From Acinetobacter populi (lineage in GTDB: Bacteria; Pseudomonadota; Gammaproteobacteria; Pseudomonadales; Moraxellaceae): a stretch of DNA of 64,000 bases. Under the pieces are notes generated by a model. It searched no databases. It was not told the origin of the DNA and saw nothing but the letters and a program-made list of their open reading frames with translations. The position numbers and the translations under genes were made by a program. Position 1 is the stretch's first letter, and each line of letters opens with the position of its first letter. The stretch is taken from positions 434,001 to 498,000 of the forward strand of contig NZ_NEXX01000001.1 in the NCBI RefSeq assembly GCF_002174125.1, written 5' to 3'. Below are positions 1-10,274 of this stretch, in pieces.

Positions 1-963
1 CTGGTAGCAGTCAAACAAGGTTACCTACAACAAAAAACCACCTTTACCGGCAGCATACAAGCAGTCAATCATACCAGTATTCAGTCACAGGTTTCTGCCA
101 CCGTGTTGCAGGTTTCTGCCGATGTCGGGCAAATGGTCAACAAAGGTCAACTGTTGGTTCAACTAAATAATCAGGATAATGCTGCACGACTGGCGCAGGC
201 GAAGGCCAATCTCGCCGCTGCCGAGGCGCAGGCAACCCTAGACCGCTCATTAATGGATCGAAAAAAACGCTTGTTTGATCAGGGCTTTATTGCAAAACTG
301 GAGTGGGAACAAAGCCAGGTCGAATATAAGGCACAACTAGAAAATGTCAAAGCACAACAGGCCAATGTCGATATCGCAGCCAAAGCAGCACAGGATGCTG
401 TGATCCGTAGTCCAATTTCAGGCTATGTCACCAGTCGTCAGGTCAATGTCGGGCAAACCATTGCGATGGGACAAACGTTATTTGATATAGTTGATCCTAG
501 CCAGCTTGAAATCAAAGCCAATCTTGCTGCCAGTGATCAAGGCAAAATTGCTGTTGGACAAAAAATTAATTTCCGTATTCAGGGCAATCCCACCCTGTTT
601 CCTGCACAGATTAGCCGGATTTCTCCGGTTGCCGATACTGTCAGTCGCAACATCGAGTTTTTTGCCCGACCTCAAACCAGTCTCAAGCAACTTAGTATTG
701 GTGCCTTTGTCGAAGGTGAGATTATTCAGCAAGGCAATATTGAGGGACAATTAATCCCGCTTGCCAGTGTACAGGATGTACAGAAAAACCCATTTGTTTG
801 GGTGGTACGGGACAATAAAATCCAGCGCGTGAATATTGATGTGTTACAGCTTGATCAGCAACAGGAACTAGCATTGGTAAAAGGTCTGCATGCAGATGAT
901 CAGATCAGTCTGGTTAAATTTACACCGCAACAGCAAGACCGATCAGTTCATATAGAAAAATAA
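1..963 (+). CDS. RND efflux periplasmic adaptor (MFP), 5' truncated
   Basis: The reading frame is open from base 1, so the gene starts outside the window; a GTG at 103 is internal. The product is a HlyD/AcrA-type membrane-fusion protein that would link an inner-membrane RND pump to an outer-membrane channel. Visible parts are a biotinyl-lipoyl-like segment (VGQMVNKGQLLVQL), an alpha-helical hairpin rich in Ala, Gln and Lys, a second lipoyl half (SPISGYVTSRQVNVGQTI) and beta-barrel and membrane-proximal domains to the C-terminus. The signal peptide or lipobox is not in the window. The pump gene starts 45 bp downstream in the same direction, so the two are almost certainly one operon. No outer-membrane factor or regulator is visible here. 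Substrate unknown. Confidence 0.9.
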   Translation: MVAVKQGYLQQKTTFTGSIQAVNHTSIQSQVSATVLQVSADVGQMVNKGQLLVQLNNQDNAARLAQAKANLAAAEAQATLDRSLMDRKKRLFDQGFIAKLEWEQSQVEYKAQLENVKAQQANVDIAAKAAQDAVIRSPISGYVTSRQVNVGQTIAMGQTLFDIVDPSQLEIKANLAASDQGKIAVGQKINFRIQGNPTLFPAQISRISPVADTVSRNIEFFARPQTSLKQLSIGAFVEGEIIQQGNIEGQLIPLASVQDVQKNPFVWVVRDNKIQRVNIDVLQLDQQQELALVKGLHADDQISLVKFTPQQQDRSVHIEK

Positions 964-1008
964 TATCTGCCAGCATCAAATGCTGCCATTTAAATAAGGA
1001 TTAACATC

Positions 1009-4000
1009 ATGTGGTTTACACGAATAAGTATTAAATATCCTGTGTTCACGATCATGATGATGCTGTGCTTTCTCGTGCTTGGCTTTGCATCATGGCAACG
1101 CATGAATGTTGAAGAATTTCCGGATGTCGATTTTCCATTTGTTGTGGTTCATACTACCTATGCTGGTGCATCGCCGGAAGTGGTTGAAAGCGAAATTACC
1201 AAAAAACTTGAAGAGCAAATTAATACCTTATCTGGTGTTAAACAAATCATTTCTACATCAAGTGAAGGCTTGTCCACCATTGTTACCGAATTTAATCTTG
1301 ATGTGAATTCGTCGGTTGCGGCACAGGACATGCGAGATAAAATTGCGCCGATCACTGCACAATTCCGCGATGAAATCGATGATCCTGTGATTGAACGTTA
1401 CGACCCTTCTGCCAGCCCAATCATGTCGGTGGTATTTGAATCCAACAACATGGACATCCGTGATCTGAGCGATTATGTGGATCAATATCTATTACCACAA
1501 CTCCGCACAGTCGCTGGCGTAGGTCGTGTTGATATGATGGGCGATATAAAACGCCAGATTCGAATTGAAATCGATCCAATGCGTATGCAAAGTTACGGAA
1601 TTGGTATCAATCAGGTCATACAAGCATTACAAAGCGAAAATACTCAGATTCCAAGTGGTACTTTAAGCAATGCAAACCGCGAATTGGTGGTTGAAATTCA
1701 GGCCAAGTTTAAACAACCTGCCGATTTCAATACACTGGTGGTTGCCAATCGTAATGGGGTTGCGATTACACTTGATCAGATTGCCACCATACAAGACAGT
1801 CAGGCAGAACAAGAAACCAGTGCATTTTTAAATGGTAATGCTGCACTTTCGGTTGATATTTTACGTAATTCCGATGCCAATGTAATTAATGTTGTCGATG
1901 CACTCTATAAACGTCTGGATACCATTAAAACCCAACTCCCCGAAGGAACAACCCTAACCGTGGTATCTGATACCTCACGGGGAATTCGCGCATCGATCAA
2001 AGATGTCGCCAGAACCATTATCGAAGGCGGTATTCTGGCAGTATTTATTGTCATGCTGTTTCTAGGGTCCATTCGTTCAACCGTAATTACTGGTCTGACC
2101 TTGCCCATTGCCCTACTAGGGACACTAACCATTATCTGGGCACTGGGTTTTAGTATCAATATGATGACCTTGCTGGCTTTATCATTGAGTATTGGTTTGC
2201 TGATTGATGATGCGATTGTGGTACGGGAAAATATCGTGCGACATGCCGAAATGGGCAAAGACCATGTCTCCGCAGCACTAGATGGCACCAAAGAAATCGG
2301 ACTGGCAGTACTGGCAACCACTTTAACCATTGTGGCTGTATTCTTGCCAGTCGCTTTTATGGGCGGCATTATTGGTCGATTTTTCTATCAGTTTGGGGTT
2401 ACAGTCAGTGCAGCAGTTCTGATTTCCATGTTTGTCAGTTTTACCCTTGATCCTATGTTGTCGGCACATTGGGCTGAAAAGCATAAAAATCCTAAGAAGA
2501 AAAATATTCTGCAACGCTTTTTTAACTGGACCTCACACAAACTTGATCAGTTAAGTCATGTCTATGCAAAAGTTCTAACGTGGGCACTACATTTTCGGTT
2601 TTTAACGCTGGCAATTGCTGTGGCTTCGTTATTCGGTGCATTGGCATTATCCAAAATGATCGGGACTGAATTTGTCCCTACGCCGGACAAGGGTGAAATT
2701 ACTGTTAAATTTGAAACACCCGTTGATGCATCACTCATCTATACCGATGCAAAACTAAAACAAGTCGAATCGATTCTGCGACAATATCCGCACGTCACCG
2801 CCACCTATGGTGTAGTCAATCCGGTGACTGATCGAGGGAAAAATAAAGCCAATATTCTGGTTCGCTTAACACCAAGGCAAGAACGCAGCGAAACACTGAC
2901 CGAAATCAGTAATACTTTTCGTGATCGTTTAAGTAATGTGGCAGGTATTAGCGTAACCTCTATTGCATCTGCGGATGAAACGGTTTCAGGTGGGCAAAAA
3001 CCCATCATGATTTCAATCAAAGGTCCGGACCTAAATGAATTACAAAAAATCTCCGATCGCTTTATGCTGGAAATGCAAAAAATTGAGGGTCTGGTCGATC
3101 TAGAAAGCTCACTCGGCGAACCTAAACCAACGCTGACACTGGAGATCCATCGTAAACTGGCAAATGATTTAGGATTGTCCGTCAACGAAATTGCCACCAC
3201 ACTGCGACCACTGATTGCAGGCGATAATGTCACCACATGGGAAGATCCGGGTGGTGAAAATTATGATGTCAACTTGCGTTTAAAAGATAGTGAACGAACC
3301 TCACCTAGTGATCTGGATAAATTATTTATTCGTTCCAGCAATGTCGATGCAACAGGTCAAAGTCCATTTATTCCGTTATCTGCGGTGGCCAGTATGCAGG
3401 AAATCATGGGTGCATCACAGATTAACAGACGTGATCTAACTCGGGAAATTTTGGTACAAGCCAATACTGCCGGACGTCCTTCCGGGGATATCGGTCAGGA
3501 TATTGAAAGACTACAAAATAATTTCCAGCTACCACCGGGCTATAGCTTTTCCACTCAAGGTGCAAATGCGGATATGGCTGAATCTGCGAGTTACGCACTT
3601 ACTGCGGTGAGTTTATCCATCATCTTTATCTACATGGTATTAGGTTCGCAGTTTAATAGCTTTATTCATCCGGCAGCCATCATGGCATCACTCCCACTTT
3701 CACTGATCGGGGTATTTCTGGCACTGTTTTTATTCAACAGTACCATGAATTTATTCTCAATTATCGGGATTATCATGCTGATGGGACTGGTCACTAAAAA
3801 TGCCATTCTACTCATCGACTTTATCAAAAAAGCCATGGAACGTGGTGAGCAACGCCAAGATGCGATTCTACAAGCAGGTAAAACCCGGTTACGTCCGATC
3901 CTCATGACCACCAGCGCCATGGTGATGGGTATGATTCCGCTTGCCTTGGGTCTAGGTGAAGGTGGAGAACAAAGTGCGCCAATGGCACATGCTGTCATTG

Positions 4001-4113
4001 GTGGTGTAACAACCTCTACCCTCTTGACCTTGATTGTGGTTCCTGTAGTGTTTACCTATCTGGATGATTTAAAGAACTTTAGCTTAAAATTGATCAAGAA
4101 AATATCATCTTAA
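1009..4113 (+). CDS. RND (HAE1/AcrB family) efflux pump, inner-membrane permease
   Basis: A 1034-residue protein, the normal length for AcrB-like proton-driven drug and solvent exporters. The N-terminal membrane helix is followed by a porter loop, a central helix bundle, a second porter loop and a C-terminal bundle, the usual duplicated 12-helix layout. The proton-relay residues are present: Asp400-Asp401 in the TM4 motif SIGLLIDDAIVV and Lys930 in MGLVTKNAILL. The ATG follows an AAGGA-like site. It lies directly after the adaptor gene and has no outer-membrane partner in the window, so it probably uses a TolC-type channel encoded elsewhere. The family assignment is firm; the substrate cannot be read from sequence. 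Confidence 0.95.
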   Translation: MWFTRISIKYPVFTIMMMLCFLVLGFASWQRMNVEEFPDVDFPFVVVHTTYAGASPEVVESEITKKLEEQINTLSGVKQIISTSSEGLSTIVTEFNLDVNSSVAAQDMRDKIAPITAQFRDEIDDPVIERYDPSASPIMSVVFESNNMDIRDLSDYVDQYLLPQLRTVAGVGRVDMMGDIKRQIRIEIDPMRMQSYGIGINQVIQALQSENTQIPSGTLSNANRELVVEIQAKFKQPADFNTLVVANRNGVAITLDQIATIQDSQAEQETSAFLNGNAALSVDILRNSDANVINVVDALYKRLDTIKTQLPEGTTLTVVSDTSRGIRASIKDVARTIIEGGILAVFIVMLFLGSIRSTVITGLTLPIALLGTLTIIWALGFSINMMTLLALSLSIGLLIDDAIVVRENIVRHAEMGKDHVSAALDGTKEIGLAVLATTLTIVAVFLPVAFMGGIIGRFFYQFGVTVSAAVLISMFVSFTLDPMLSAHWAEKHKNPKKKNILQRFFNWTSHKLDQLSHVYAKVLTWALHFRFLTLAIAVASLFGALALSKMIGTEFVPTPDKGEITVKFETPVDASLIYTDAKLKQVESILRQYPHVTATYGVVNPVTDRGKNKANILVRLTPRQERSETLTEISNTFRDRLSNVAGISVTSIASADETVSGGQKPIMISIKGPDLNELQKISDRFMLEMQKIEGLVDLESSLGEPKPTLTLEIHRKLANDLGLSVNEIATTLRPLIAGDNVTTWEDPGGENYDVNLRLKDSERTSPSDLDKLFIRSSNVDATGQSPFIPLSAVASMQEIMGASQINRRDLTREILVQANTAGRPSGDIGQDIERLQNNFQLPPGYSFSTQGANADMAESASYALTAVSLSIIFIYMVLGSQFNSFIHPAAIMASLPLSLIGVFLALFLFNSTMNLFSIIGIIMLMGLVTKNAILLIDFIKKAMERGEQRQDAILQAGKTRLRPILMTTSAMVMGMIPLALGLGEGGEQSAPMAHAVIGGVTTSTLLTLIVVPVVFTYLDDLKNFSLKLIKKISS

Positions 4114-4279
4114 TTGAACTTTGGCTTTTAAAGCATCTGTTCGACAGAGTATGGCTAAATCACATGATATGAATATCCATGTATAGTTTAATCGCAATAG
4201 ATTTCAAACGATTTGATTTTAATTGCACTACTTCCTTCTATAAACATCAAAGGTCAACAATTTTAGTCTTAACATTTTA

Positions 4280-4306
4280 TTGTAAGGATATTTTTTGACG
4301 TATAAT
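4280..4306 (+). promoter_or_regulatory. Probable proS promoter
   Basis: A perfect TATAAT at 4301-4306 lies 35 bp before the proS start in an otherwise AT-rich gap. The best -35 candidate, TTGTAA at 4280-4285, has a short 15-bp spacer, so only the -10 is convincing. The 228-bp gap between the RND pump and proS shows no other obvious feature. Confidence 0.4.
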
Positions 4307-4341
4307 GCTCACTTTCACTCTAGCTATCAGGAACATGATCC

Positions 4342-6057
4342 ATGCGCGCGAGTCGCTTTTTATTTGCAACTTTAAGAGAAACACCAAATGATGCCGAAGT
4401 CATTTCGCATCAACTCATGTTAAGAGCCGGCATGATCCGTAAACTTGCGTCAGGTTTATATACATGGTTACCCATGGGGGTACGTGTACTCAACAAAGTT
4501 GAAGCGATTATCCGTGAGGAAATGAACCGTTCCGGGGCACTTGAAGTCTTGATGCCTGTGACACAGCCGGCAAGCCTATGGGAAGAATCTGGTCGTTTTG
4601 AACAATATGGCCCAGAACTGCTACGCTTTAAAGATCGTCATGGCAATCCATTTGTGCTCGGTCCAACCCATGAGGAAGTCATTACCGATCTTGCCCGTAA
4701 TGAGCTAAAAAGCTATAAACAATTACCCATGAATTTTTATCAAATTCAGACTAAATTCCGTGATGAAGTACGACCACGTTTTGGCGTCATGCGTTCCCGT
4801 GAATTTGTGATGAAAGATGCCTATTCTTTTCATATCGATCAGGCTTCCTTACAAGAAACCTATGATGTGATGTATCAAACCTATTGCAACATCTTCAATC
4901 GTCTTGGTCTGGATTTCCGTCCGGTACAAGCCGATACAGGATCAATTGGTGGTTCAGGTTCACATGAATTTCAGGTACTTGCTGCCAGTGGTGAAGACGA
5001 TGTTGTGTTCTCAACCGAATCCGATTATGCCGCAAATATTGAAAAAGCTGAGGCACTTTTCGTCGGTGAACGTGCTGCGCCAACTCAGGCACTTACAATT
5101 GTAGATACACCTGATCAAAAAACCATTGCAGATGTATGTCAATTCCTGAATGCAGATCCTAAACAGTCAGTCAAGGCACTATTGGTACAAGGTATTGCCG
5201 ATGAACCAGGTAATACACCCGTGATTGCCTTGTTCCTGCGCAGTGATCATGAACTCAATGAAATTAAAGCAGAACACCATCCACTGGTTGCGGCACCGTT
5301 AACCTTTGCAACGGATGAACAGCTTCAGGCACTTGACCTGACTGCTGGTTTTATCGGCCCACAAGGTTTGGTAGAAAAAAATATTCCTGTTATCATTGAT
5401 CGTGCAGCTTCGGTTTTATCAGATTTTATTGCCGGTGCAAATAACAAAGACCAGCATGCCACTGGCGTAAACTGGGAACGTGATGCGCAATTCACCGAAG
5501 TCTATGACCTGCGCAATGTGGTAGAAGGCGATCCTTCACCTGATGGCAAAGGCACCCTGCAAATCAAACGCGGGATTGAAGTCGGACATATCTTCCAGCT
5601 CGGTCAAAAATATTCTGAAGCATTAGGTTGTACAGTATTGGGAGAAGATGGCAAACCATTAACTGTCACCATGGGCTGTTATGGTATTGGGGTCACCCGT
5701 GTCGTTGCTGCGGCAATTGAACAAAACTACGATGAGAAAGGCATTATTTTTCCACAAACTATCGCACCGTTTGAAATTGCCATTGTGCCTATGAATGCGC
5801 ATAAATCCCCTGCTACGCTACAAGCCGCAGAAGAGTTGTATGCAGAACTCAGTGCCAAAGGTTTTGATGTGCTTCTCGACGACCGTAATGAACGTCCCGG
5901 CGTCAAGTTCTCTGATCTTGAGTTAACTGGTATTCCACATCGTATTGTGATTGGTGATAAAGGGCTTGCAGCAGGTACCTTTGAATATAAAGGCCGTCGT
6001 GATGCAGAATCGGTGAATTTAAGCAAAGACGAGTTATTTGAAAAACTTAAAGCTTAA
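4342..6057 (+). CDS. proS: Proline--tRNA ligase
   Basis: A 571-residue class II aminoacyl-tRNA synthetase that charges tRNA-Pro in the cytoplasm. The length fits the bacterial type with an editing domain inserted between motifs 2 and 3. Motif 2 is seen around [20 protein letters not shown], followed by the proline-pocket segment [13 protein letters not shown], an editing domain in about residues 220-400, motif 3 ([14 protein letters not shown]) and a C-terminal anticodon-binding domain with the [12 protein letters not shown] segment. The start MRASRFLF is the standard N-terminus of the family. It is a single-gene unit with its own promoter and a hairpin after the stop. Confidence 0.97.
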   Translation: MRASRFLFATLRETPNDAEVISHQLMLRAGMIRKLASGLYTWLPMGVRVLNKVEAIIREEMNRSGALEVLMPVTQPASLWEESGRFEQYGPELLRFKDRHGNPFVLGPTHEEVITDLARNELKSYKQLPMNFYQIQTKFRDEVRPRFGVMRSREFVMKDAYSFHIDQASLQETYDVMYQTYCNIFNRLGLDFRPVQADTGSIGGSGSHEFQVLAASGEDDVVFSTESDYAANIEKAEALFVGERAAPTQALTIVDTPDQKTIADVCQFLNADPKQSVKALLVQGIADEPGNTPVIALFLRSDHELNEIKAEHHPLVAAPLTFATDEQLQALDLTAGFIGPQGLVEKNIPVIIDRAASVLSDFIAGANNKDQHATGVNWERDAQFTEVYDLRNVVEGDPSPDGKGTLQIKRGIEVGHIFQLGQKYSEALGCTVLGEDGKPLTVTMGCYGIGVTRVVAAAIEQNYDEKGIIFPQTIAPFEIAIVPMNAHKSPATLQAAEELYAELSAKGFDVLLDDRNERPGVKFSDLELTGIPHRIVIGDKGLAAGTFEYKGRRDAESVNLSKDELFEKLKA

Positions 6058-6085
6058 AGACTTTTGATATTGAATCTTTATTTAT

Positions 6086-6107
6086 CCCCAGATATTAATA
6101 TCTGGGG
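6086..6107 (+). terminator. Hairpin after proS
   Basis: A perfect 9-bp stem (CCCCAGATA / TATCTGGGG) with a TTAA loop begins 29 bp after the proS stop. The following bases are AT-rich but not a clean T-run, so it is a moderate intrinsic terminator. Confidence 0.55.
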
Positions 6108-6194
6108 GTAATATTTTAGACGAATGAATTATGTCGTCTTAAAATAGTCCGCCTTGCTTATTATCTGATATTTCCCAGCCATATTATCTATAAA

Positions 6195-6219
6195 TAAAAA
6201 AAGCAGCCTTACGACTGCT
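6195..6219 (-). terminator. Terminator of the secreted-protein operon
   Basis: On the minus strand an AGCAG/CTGCT stem with an 8-base loop is followed at once by a run of T residues (plus-strand A-run at about 6196-6202). It sits 16 bp after the stop of the last gene of the 6235-13085 operon. Confidence 0.6.
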
Positions 6220-6234
6220 CTGGAAAACCACAAA

Positions 6235-7797
6235 TTAACAGAATTTTAAATTACCCCAACAGTTGGATACTGGTTTTTGATTACCATCTAATAATAAATT
6301 TTCTAGTACCATCACAGCTCGAGCATCATCAGCCAGTTGAATATTGCCAATACCTTTATAAATAGGTGCACCTAGACCTGCACCCACTGCTTCAAAAAAG
6401 CCTAGAGAAATATTATTTTCCGATAAATAGTCGGTAATAAATGTGGCAATTTGTGGTAATACATCCTGCATCGGTATACCTGTCGTTGGATTTAATGCAC
6501 CAAAATCCAGAGGGTCGGCAAAAGACATCCACCAACCTGGTTGTGCAATATCACCACTATTCAAAATAAGATTACTAGAGGTAGTGGTATAGTTATCCGC
6601 CACATTCACAATCGAGCCATCTGTCAAATTATAGGTATAGGCGCTAGCACTTCCCGGCCATCTCAGCGCAACCGATTGTAAAGACAAATAACCCCCTGAA
6701 GTAATCGGTAAGTTATGAATTAAATTAAAGTTCTGTTTTACTGTCACATTAGCTTTCAAGTTTGTAATATATGAACAATTACTGGTATTAATTGTCGCAG
6801 CACATCCAGCCGCAGTTGTTCCACTAGCACCCATATAAAATACCGGGTTATTTGCAAGTCCCAGAATCCCTTCATCCATTCGCATTAATAACGCACCACT
6901 ATCTGCACCAATAGCAATTGTCGGAATCGGTACATCACGTACTACCAGATTTAATTGAGACATCCGGTTTCCAGTTACTGCAGTTTGAGGAAAGTTAAAA
7001 TTTACGCTTTGGCTTGGTACATTTATCCCCCAACTATTATTATATGCAGAGGACGGTGGCGTAGTATAGCTCCCACTACCTTGTGTCATACCATTCACAT
7101 TTGTGGTCACTGTACGGTTATTACCTAAGGCTGTAATTTTGGCATAAATCAGTTGATCAGAGGTTGTTCCAAACATGGCCTGTTGCGTAGATGCGGAAAC
7201 GGGCGTTTGTGCAACCTTTAAGTAACCACTAAAAGATTTAATACCATCGGTAGGATTAGCCACATTGGCTGTACCCGCAGAGAGATAACCCAAAATTTCT
7301 TCCGCACTTAAACGAAAACCAACAATTTCACGTGTTGCCGCATTATCTGGATTTTTAATTGCAAACTCAATAAAAGGATTCGTCAAAACAGCACTAGTAT
7401 TGGCACGAGATGTTGACCAAGTTGGTGTCCCATTATCTGATACGACACTGCTTGTTACTTTGCCATCTGCCGGACCACTTAATGAGACATTTGACATATC
7501 AATATCACATCCACCTGCTCCATTTATACCACCACAACCAAGTTGTAAAGTTTTGATATTGGCATTCAATTCCATCTTCGCTTCTAGACCCAGCTTATAA
7601 TAACCATAATCCAGATAACCATTACCTGTCCCATTTCCAGATGGATTGGTAAATGCCATGGTTAATAACGCCTGACCTGTCTCATTGGATAACTCACCAT
7701 CATCTAATGCAACCATATTAGAAACAGCATAGACAGGAATGCTCACAGCGGAACAAATCATACTTAAAACTAAATATTTTTTAGACAACCTTAACAT
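6235..7797 (-). CDS. Secreted protein with N-terminal LDD..L...TGQ motif; fourth gene of a FilF-like operon
   Basis: A 520-residue protein with a clear signal peptide (cleavage likely after PVYA, residue 24) and then ALDDGELSNETGQALL, the motif shared by all four proteins of this operon. The rest is Asn-, Gly-, Ser- and Thr-rich with alternating polar and hydrophobic residues, as in extracellular beta-rich surface proteins. It ends NCWGNLKFC: two cysteines at the C-terminal edge that could form a disulfide loop, an ending the 241-residue paralogue echoes. It has no transmembrane anchor and no catalytic motif that I recognise. It lies 26 bp downstream of the 809-residue gene and is followed by a terminator, so it is the last cistron. 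Function unknown; a role in a pilus-like or surface structure is inferred only from the FilF-like neighbour. Confidence 0.8.
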   Translation of the reverse strand: MLRLSKKYLVLSMICSAVSIPVYAVSNMVALDDGELSNETGQALLTMAFTNPSGNGTGNGYLDYGYYKLGLEAKMELNANIKTLQLGCGGINGAGGCDIDMSNVSLSGPADGKVTSSVVSDNGTPTWSTSRANTSAVLTNPFIEFAIKNPDNAATREIVGFRLSAEEILGYLSAGTANVANPTDGIKSFSGYLKVAQTPVSASTQQAMFGTTSDQLIYAKITALGNNRTVTTNVNGMTQGSGSYTTPPSSAYNNSWGINVPSQSVNFNFPQTAVTGNRMSQLNLVVRDVPIPTIAIGADSGALLMRMDEGILGLANNPVFYMGASGTTAAGCAATINTSNCSYITNLKANVTVKQNFNLIHNLPITSGGYLSLQSVALRWPGSASAYTYNLTDGSIVNVADNYTTTSSNLILNSGDIAQPGWWMSFADPLDFGALNPTTGIPMQDVLPQIATFITDYLSENNISLGFFEAVGAGLGAPIYKGIGNIQLADDARAVMVLENLLLDGNQKPVSNCWGNLKFC

Positions 7798-7823
7798 TTT
7801 TAATGCTCCTCTCCTTGCTATCC

Positions 7824-10253
7824 CTAATTGTTCCGTGGTGTTAATGTCACATTACCAATTAAACGTCCACCCGTTAAAGCAACTTCACCCAAGCGTTGTC
7901 CAGCAAGGGTATTACCCGGTGGATAGAAGTTTATATCTTTTACCCTAAATACATCTTCTGCATTTTTATTTGGATTAAAGTCAAAGCTATAATTAAATCC
8001 GACATTATCTTTATTAACCACAATTGCATTATTAAACCGGATTAAACCGGACAGATTATCCAGACCTATCATGGAATCATCAATTGGATCACCGATTTGT
8101 ATCGCACCTTCTGTCAATTTATAATCACCAATGACCGATAATCGATTACCATTTTTTGTAGAAATTTCATTATTCGGTACCAGAGCAAAATTCATATCCC
8201 CTTTTAATTTTAATTTTAAGGTCAAGAGTACATCCTGTTTTAAATTAAAATTATCTATAGGTGAATAATTATTGCCAGTTTTATATTTAGCACCTGGTAA
8301 ATATCCACCTGCAAGTTCAGCGACCATAACCATTAATAAGTCTTTTAAACTGACATTCAAGTTGCCATTTTCAAACCCAAGACTGCCATGCCCACTCAAA
8401 AGCATATCAATATTACGTAGACCTAGATAATAATCTGTCGGTTTATTATCATTATTTGGGTTATTACCACCATCAATCACCAAAATAGACGTGGTTTTAC
8501 TACCATCAGCATTTTTACCTTCAACACTCAACGCCATCGCAAATCCAATCCGTTGCGAATTCGTTACTGCAACCGTTGCAATCTGATTAGTATCATTATT
8601 AAGCGTAAAAATATTTCCAGAATAATTGGTGGTATATAAAGCGATATTACTGTTCAAATTATAAAAAGGTAACCCGAGTCCCCATTTATTATCAATTCCC
8701 GCTGTTGGTGCAATTGCATTAGTCGGATCTACACCACTACTTGAGGTGAATCTACCTCGTTTAGATATTGCCTGAAAATCCATACCACGGATTGCCAATA
8801 CAACACTGAAAGGATTAACTGATAAATCACTAATTTTTAATGTATAATCTTCGGACTTCGTTAAAGTATCATTGGAAATTCCACCAAATCTTGCTTGTCG
8901 TAATACCGAATTCTCCGGCATCAATAAAGTACCTGTATTCGCCAGATTAATATAAACATTACCACTATCAAAATAGGCACGATCACTCGAACCTGACACC
9001 AATGGTTGTAATTCTCCAAACTCAAAACCAAAGGTATTTTTTCCTGCGCCACCAATCTCTAGGGTGGTCGCTTGTCCTCCCCCCGTCAGCATACTATCAC
9101 CACTGGCCGTAAACTCTGCCTGTAGGCGTAAACCAATACCACTTGAACCGATGACTGTACCATCTGCACCGGATGCAGTCGCGCTACCTTGTGTTGCATA
9201 ACCCAATACATTATTTAAGGTATGTGTATTAGTACCATTGTCATCTACAGGTGCAGCAATACCATTTGCATTCACACCCCGTACTTGCAAAGATGCGTTG
9301 ACAATACGTCCATTCGCACCTACTCGAATTAGTCCCTTACTTCCTGCCAGTGTATATTCAGGATCTGTAGGTGAAATAAGTACATTCGATTTTGTCATAA
9401 ACTCTAGATTTAGACCTGCACTTTGACCATTATAAGTCCCATAAACAGCACCATCTAAATCTGCATCCGACACACGAGTTAAATCGGCATAACCATATAC
9501 GGTATTATTTGGAATAGTCGTAGTTTTATTAGCCCTTACATCACCAACATTTGTCTGTAGAATTAATCCTTTATTGTCATCAATATACCAAACACCTTTG
9601 GCTTTAAAATTAAAGTTCAAATTTCTAAGCAGCAGTTGATTATATACATTTGAAGATGTGTCGTTTGATGGCTTTAATCCCATATAAAGATTGATATTCT
9701 GTAAACCCAAATGGAGTTCTACTTGCTTATCTTTATTAAATAAGCCATCACGGGTTGTAAATCCAAATAATAAAGGCGTACCAGTCTGGATTGCTAGATT
9801 ACCAATACTATCATTACACGTCACACTAGGTGTTTGTGCACAAATCTGAAAACTGCCAATAGATATGGTGGATGGATTAGAACTTAGCTGAAAGTCGATT
9901 CCTGCTGTATTGCCATCTGACCCCATATTAATTTGATATTGAGTGCCCAGATTATAGTTACCCACACCATTTCCAGCATCATATGCCATATTCTTGCGAA
10001 TTTTTACGTCATTTGCGACTGCACGCAACGACTGTTCCGAATTATTTACCGTGCCAGCTTTGTCCTCCCAATAGAGCTGATCAATATCAATTTTTGAATA
10101 TTGCGTAACCAACTCCACACCATCCTGCCCATCAATCTGCCTAAGATCATGATCCTGCAATACCTGCATGGCAAATGTCTGATGACTAAGCAATAATATG
10201 CTGACCGTCAAAACATTCAGCTTCAGATTTTTGTAATATGGCTTCCCTGACAT
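7824..10253 (-). CDS. Large secreted protein with LQDHDL..IDGQ.G motif; third gene of the operon
   Basis: A 809-residue protein. A signal peptide (hydrophobic core VLTVSILLLS, cleavage near TFA) is followed by MQVLQDHDLRQIDGQDGVEL, the operon's common motif, closely similar to that of the 241-residue neighbour. The remainder is a long Gly/Asn-rich region with repeated patterns such as 'L.I...NV...' and 'I..G....', suggesting a beta-strand-rich exported protein. Two cysteines near residues 135-145 could be disulfide bonded. The gene lies 21 bp after the preceding one and 26 bp before the next. I do not recognise an enzymatic domain. It could be a structural or adhesive subunit; that is inference. 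Confidence 0.8.
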   Translation of the reverse strand: MSGKPYYKNLKLNVLTVSILLLSHQTFAMQVLQDHDLRQIDGQDGVELVTQYSKIDIDQLYWEDKAGTVNNSEQSLRAVANDVKIRKNMAYDAGNGVGNYNLGTQYQINMGSDGNTAGIDFQLSSNPSTISIGSFQICAQTPSVTCNDSIGNLAIQTGTPLLFGFTTRDGLFNKDKQVELHLGLQNINLYMGLKPSNDTSSNVYNQLLLRNLNFNFKAKGVWYIDDNKGLILQTNVGDVRANKTTTIPNNTVYGYADLTRVSDADLDGAVYGTYNGQSAGLNLEFMTKSNVLISPTDPEYTLAGSKGLIRVGANGRIVNASLQVRGVNANGIAAPVDDNGTNTHTLNNVLGYATQGSATASGADGTVIGSSGIGLRLQAEFTASGDSMLTGGGQATTLEIGGAGKNTFGFEFGELQPLVSGSSDRAYFDSGNVYINLANTGTLLMPENSVLRQARFGGISNDTLTKSEDYTLKISDLSVNPFSVVLAIRGMDFQAISKRGRFTSSSGVDPTNAIAPTAGIDNKWGLGLPFYNLNSNIALYTTNYSGNIFTLNNDTNQIATVAVTNSQRIGFAMALSVEGKNADGSKTTSILVIDGGNNPNNDNKPTDYYLGLRNIDMLLSGHGSLGFENGNLNVSLKDLLMVMVAELAGGYLPGAKYKTGNNYSPIDNFNLKQDVLLTLKLKLKGDMNFALVPNNEISTKNGNRLSVIGDYKLTEGAIQIGDPIDDSMIGLDNLSGLIRFNNAIVVNKDNVGFNYSFDFNPNKNAEDVFRVKDINFYPPGNTLAGQRLGEVALTGGRLIGNVTLTPRNN

Positions 10254-10274
10254 AATTTTATCCTTTTTTAGTTG

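Noticed and set aside
1905..2369. Antisense ORF of 154 codons inside the RND pump gene
   Set aside because: It mirrors the pump's coding frame, has low-complexity Ser/Ile-rich composition and no ribosome site; the pump is plainly the real gene.
2805..3236. Antisense ORF of 143 codons inside the RND pump gene
   Set aside because: Same reasons: a shadow of the well-conserved pump frame.
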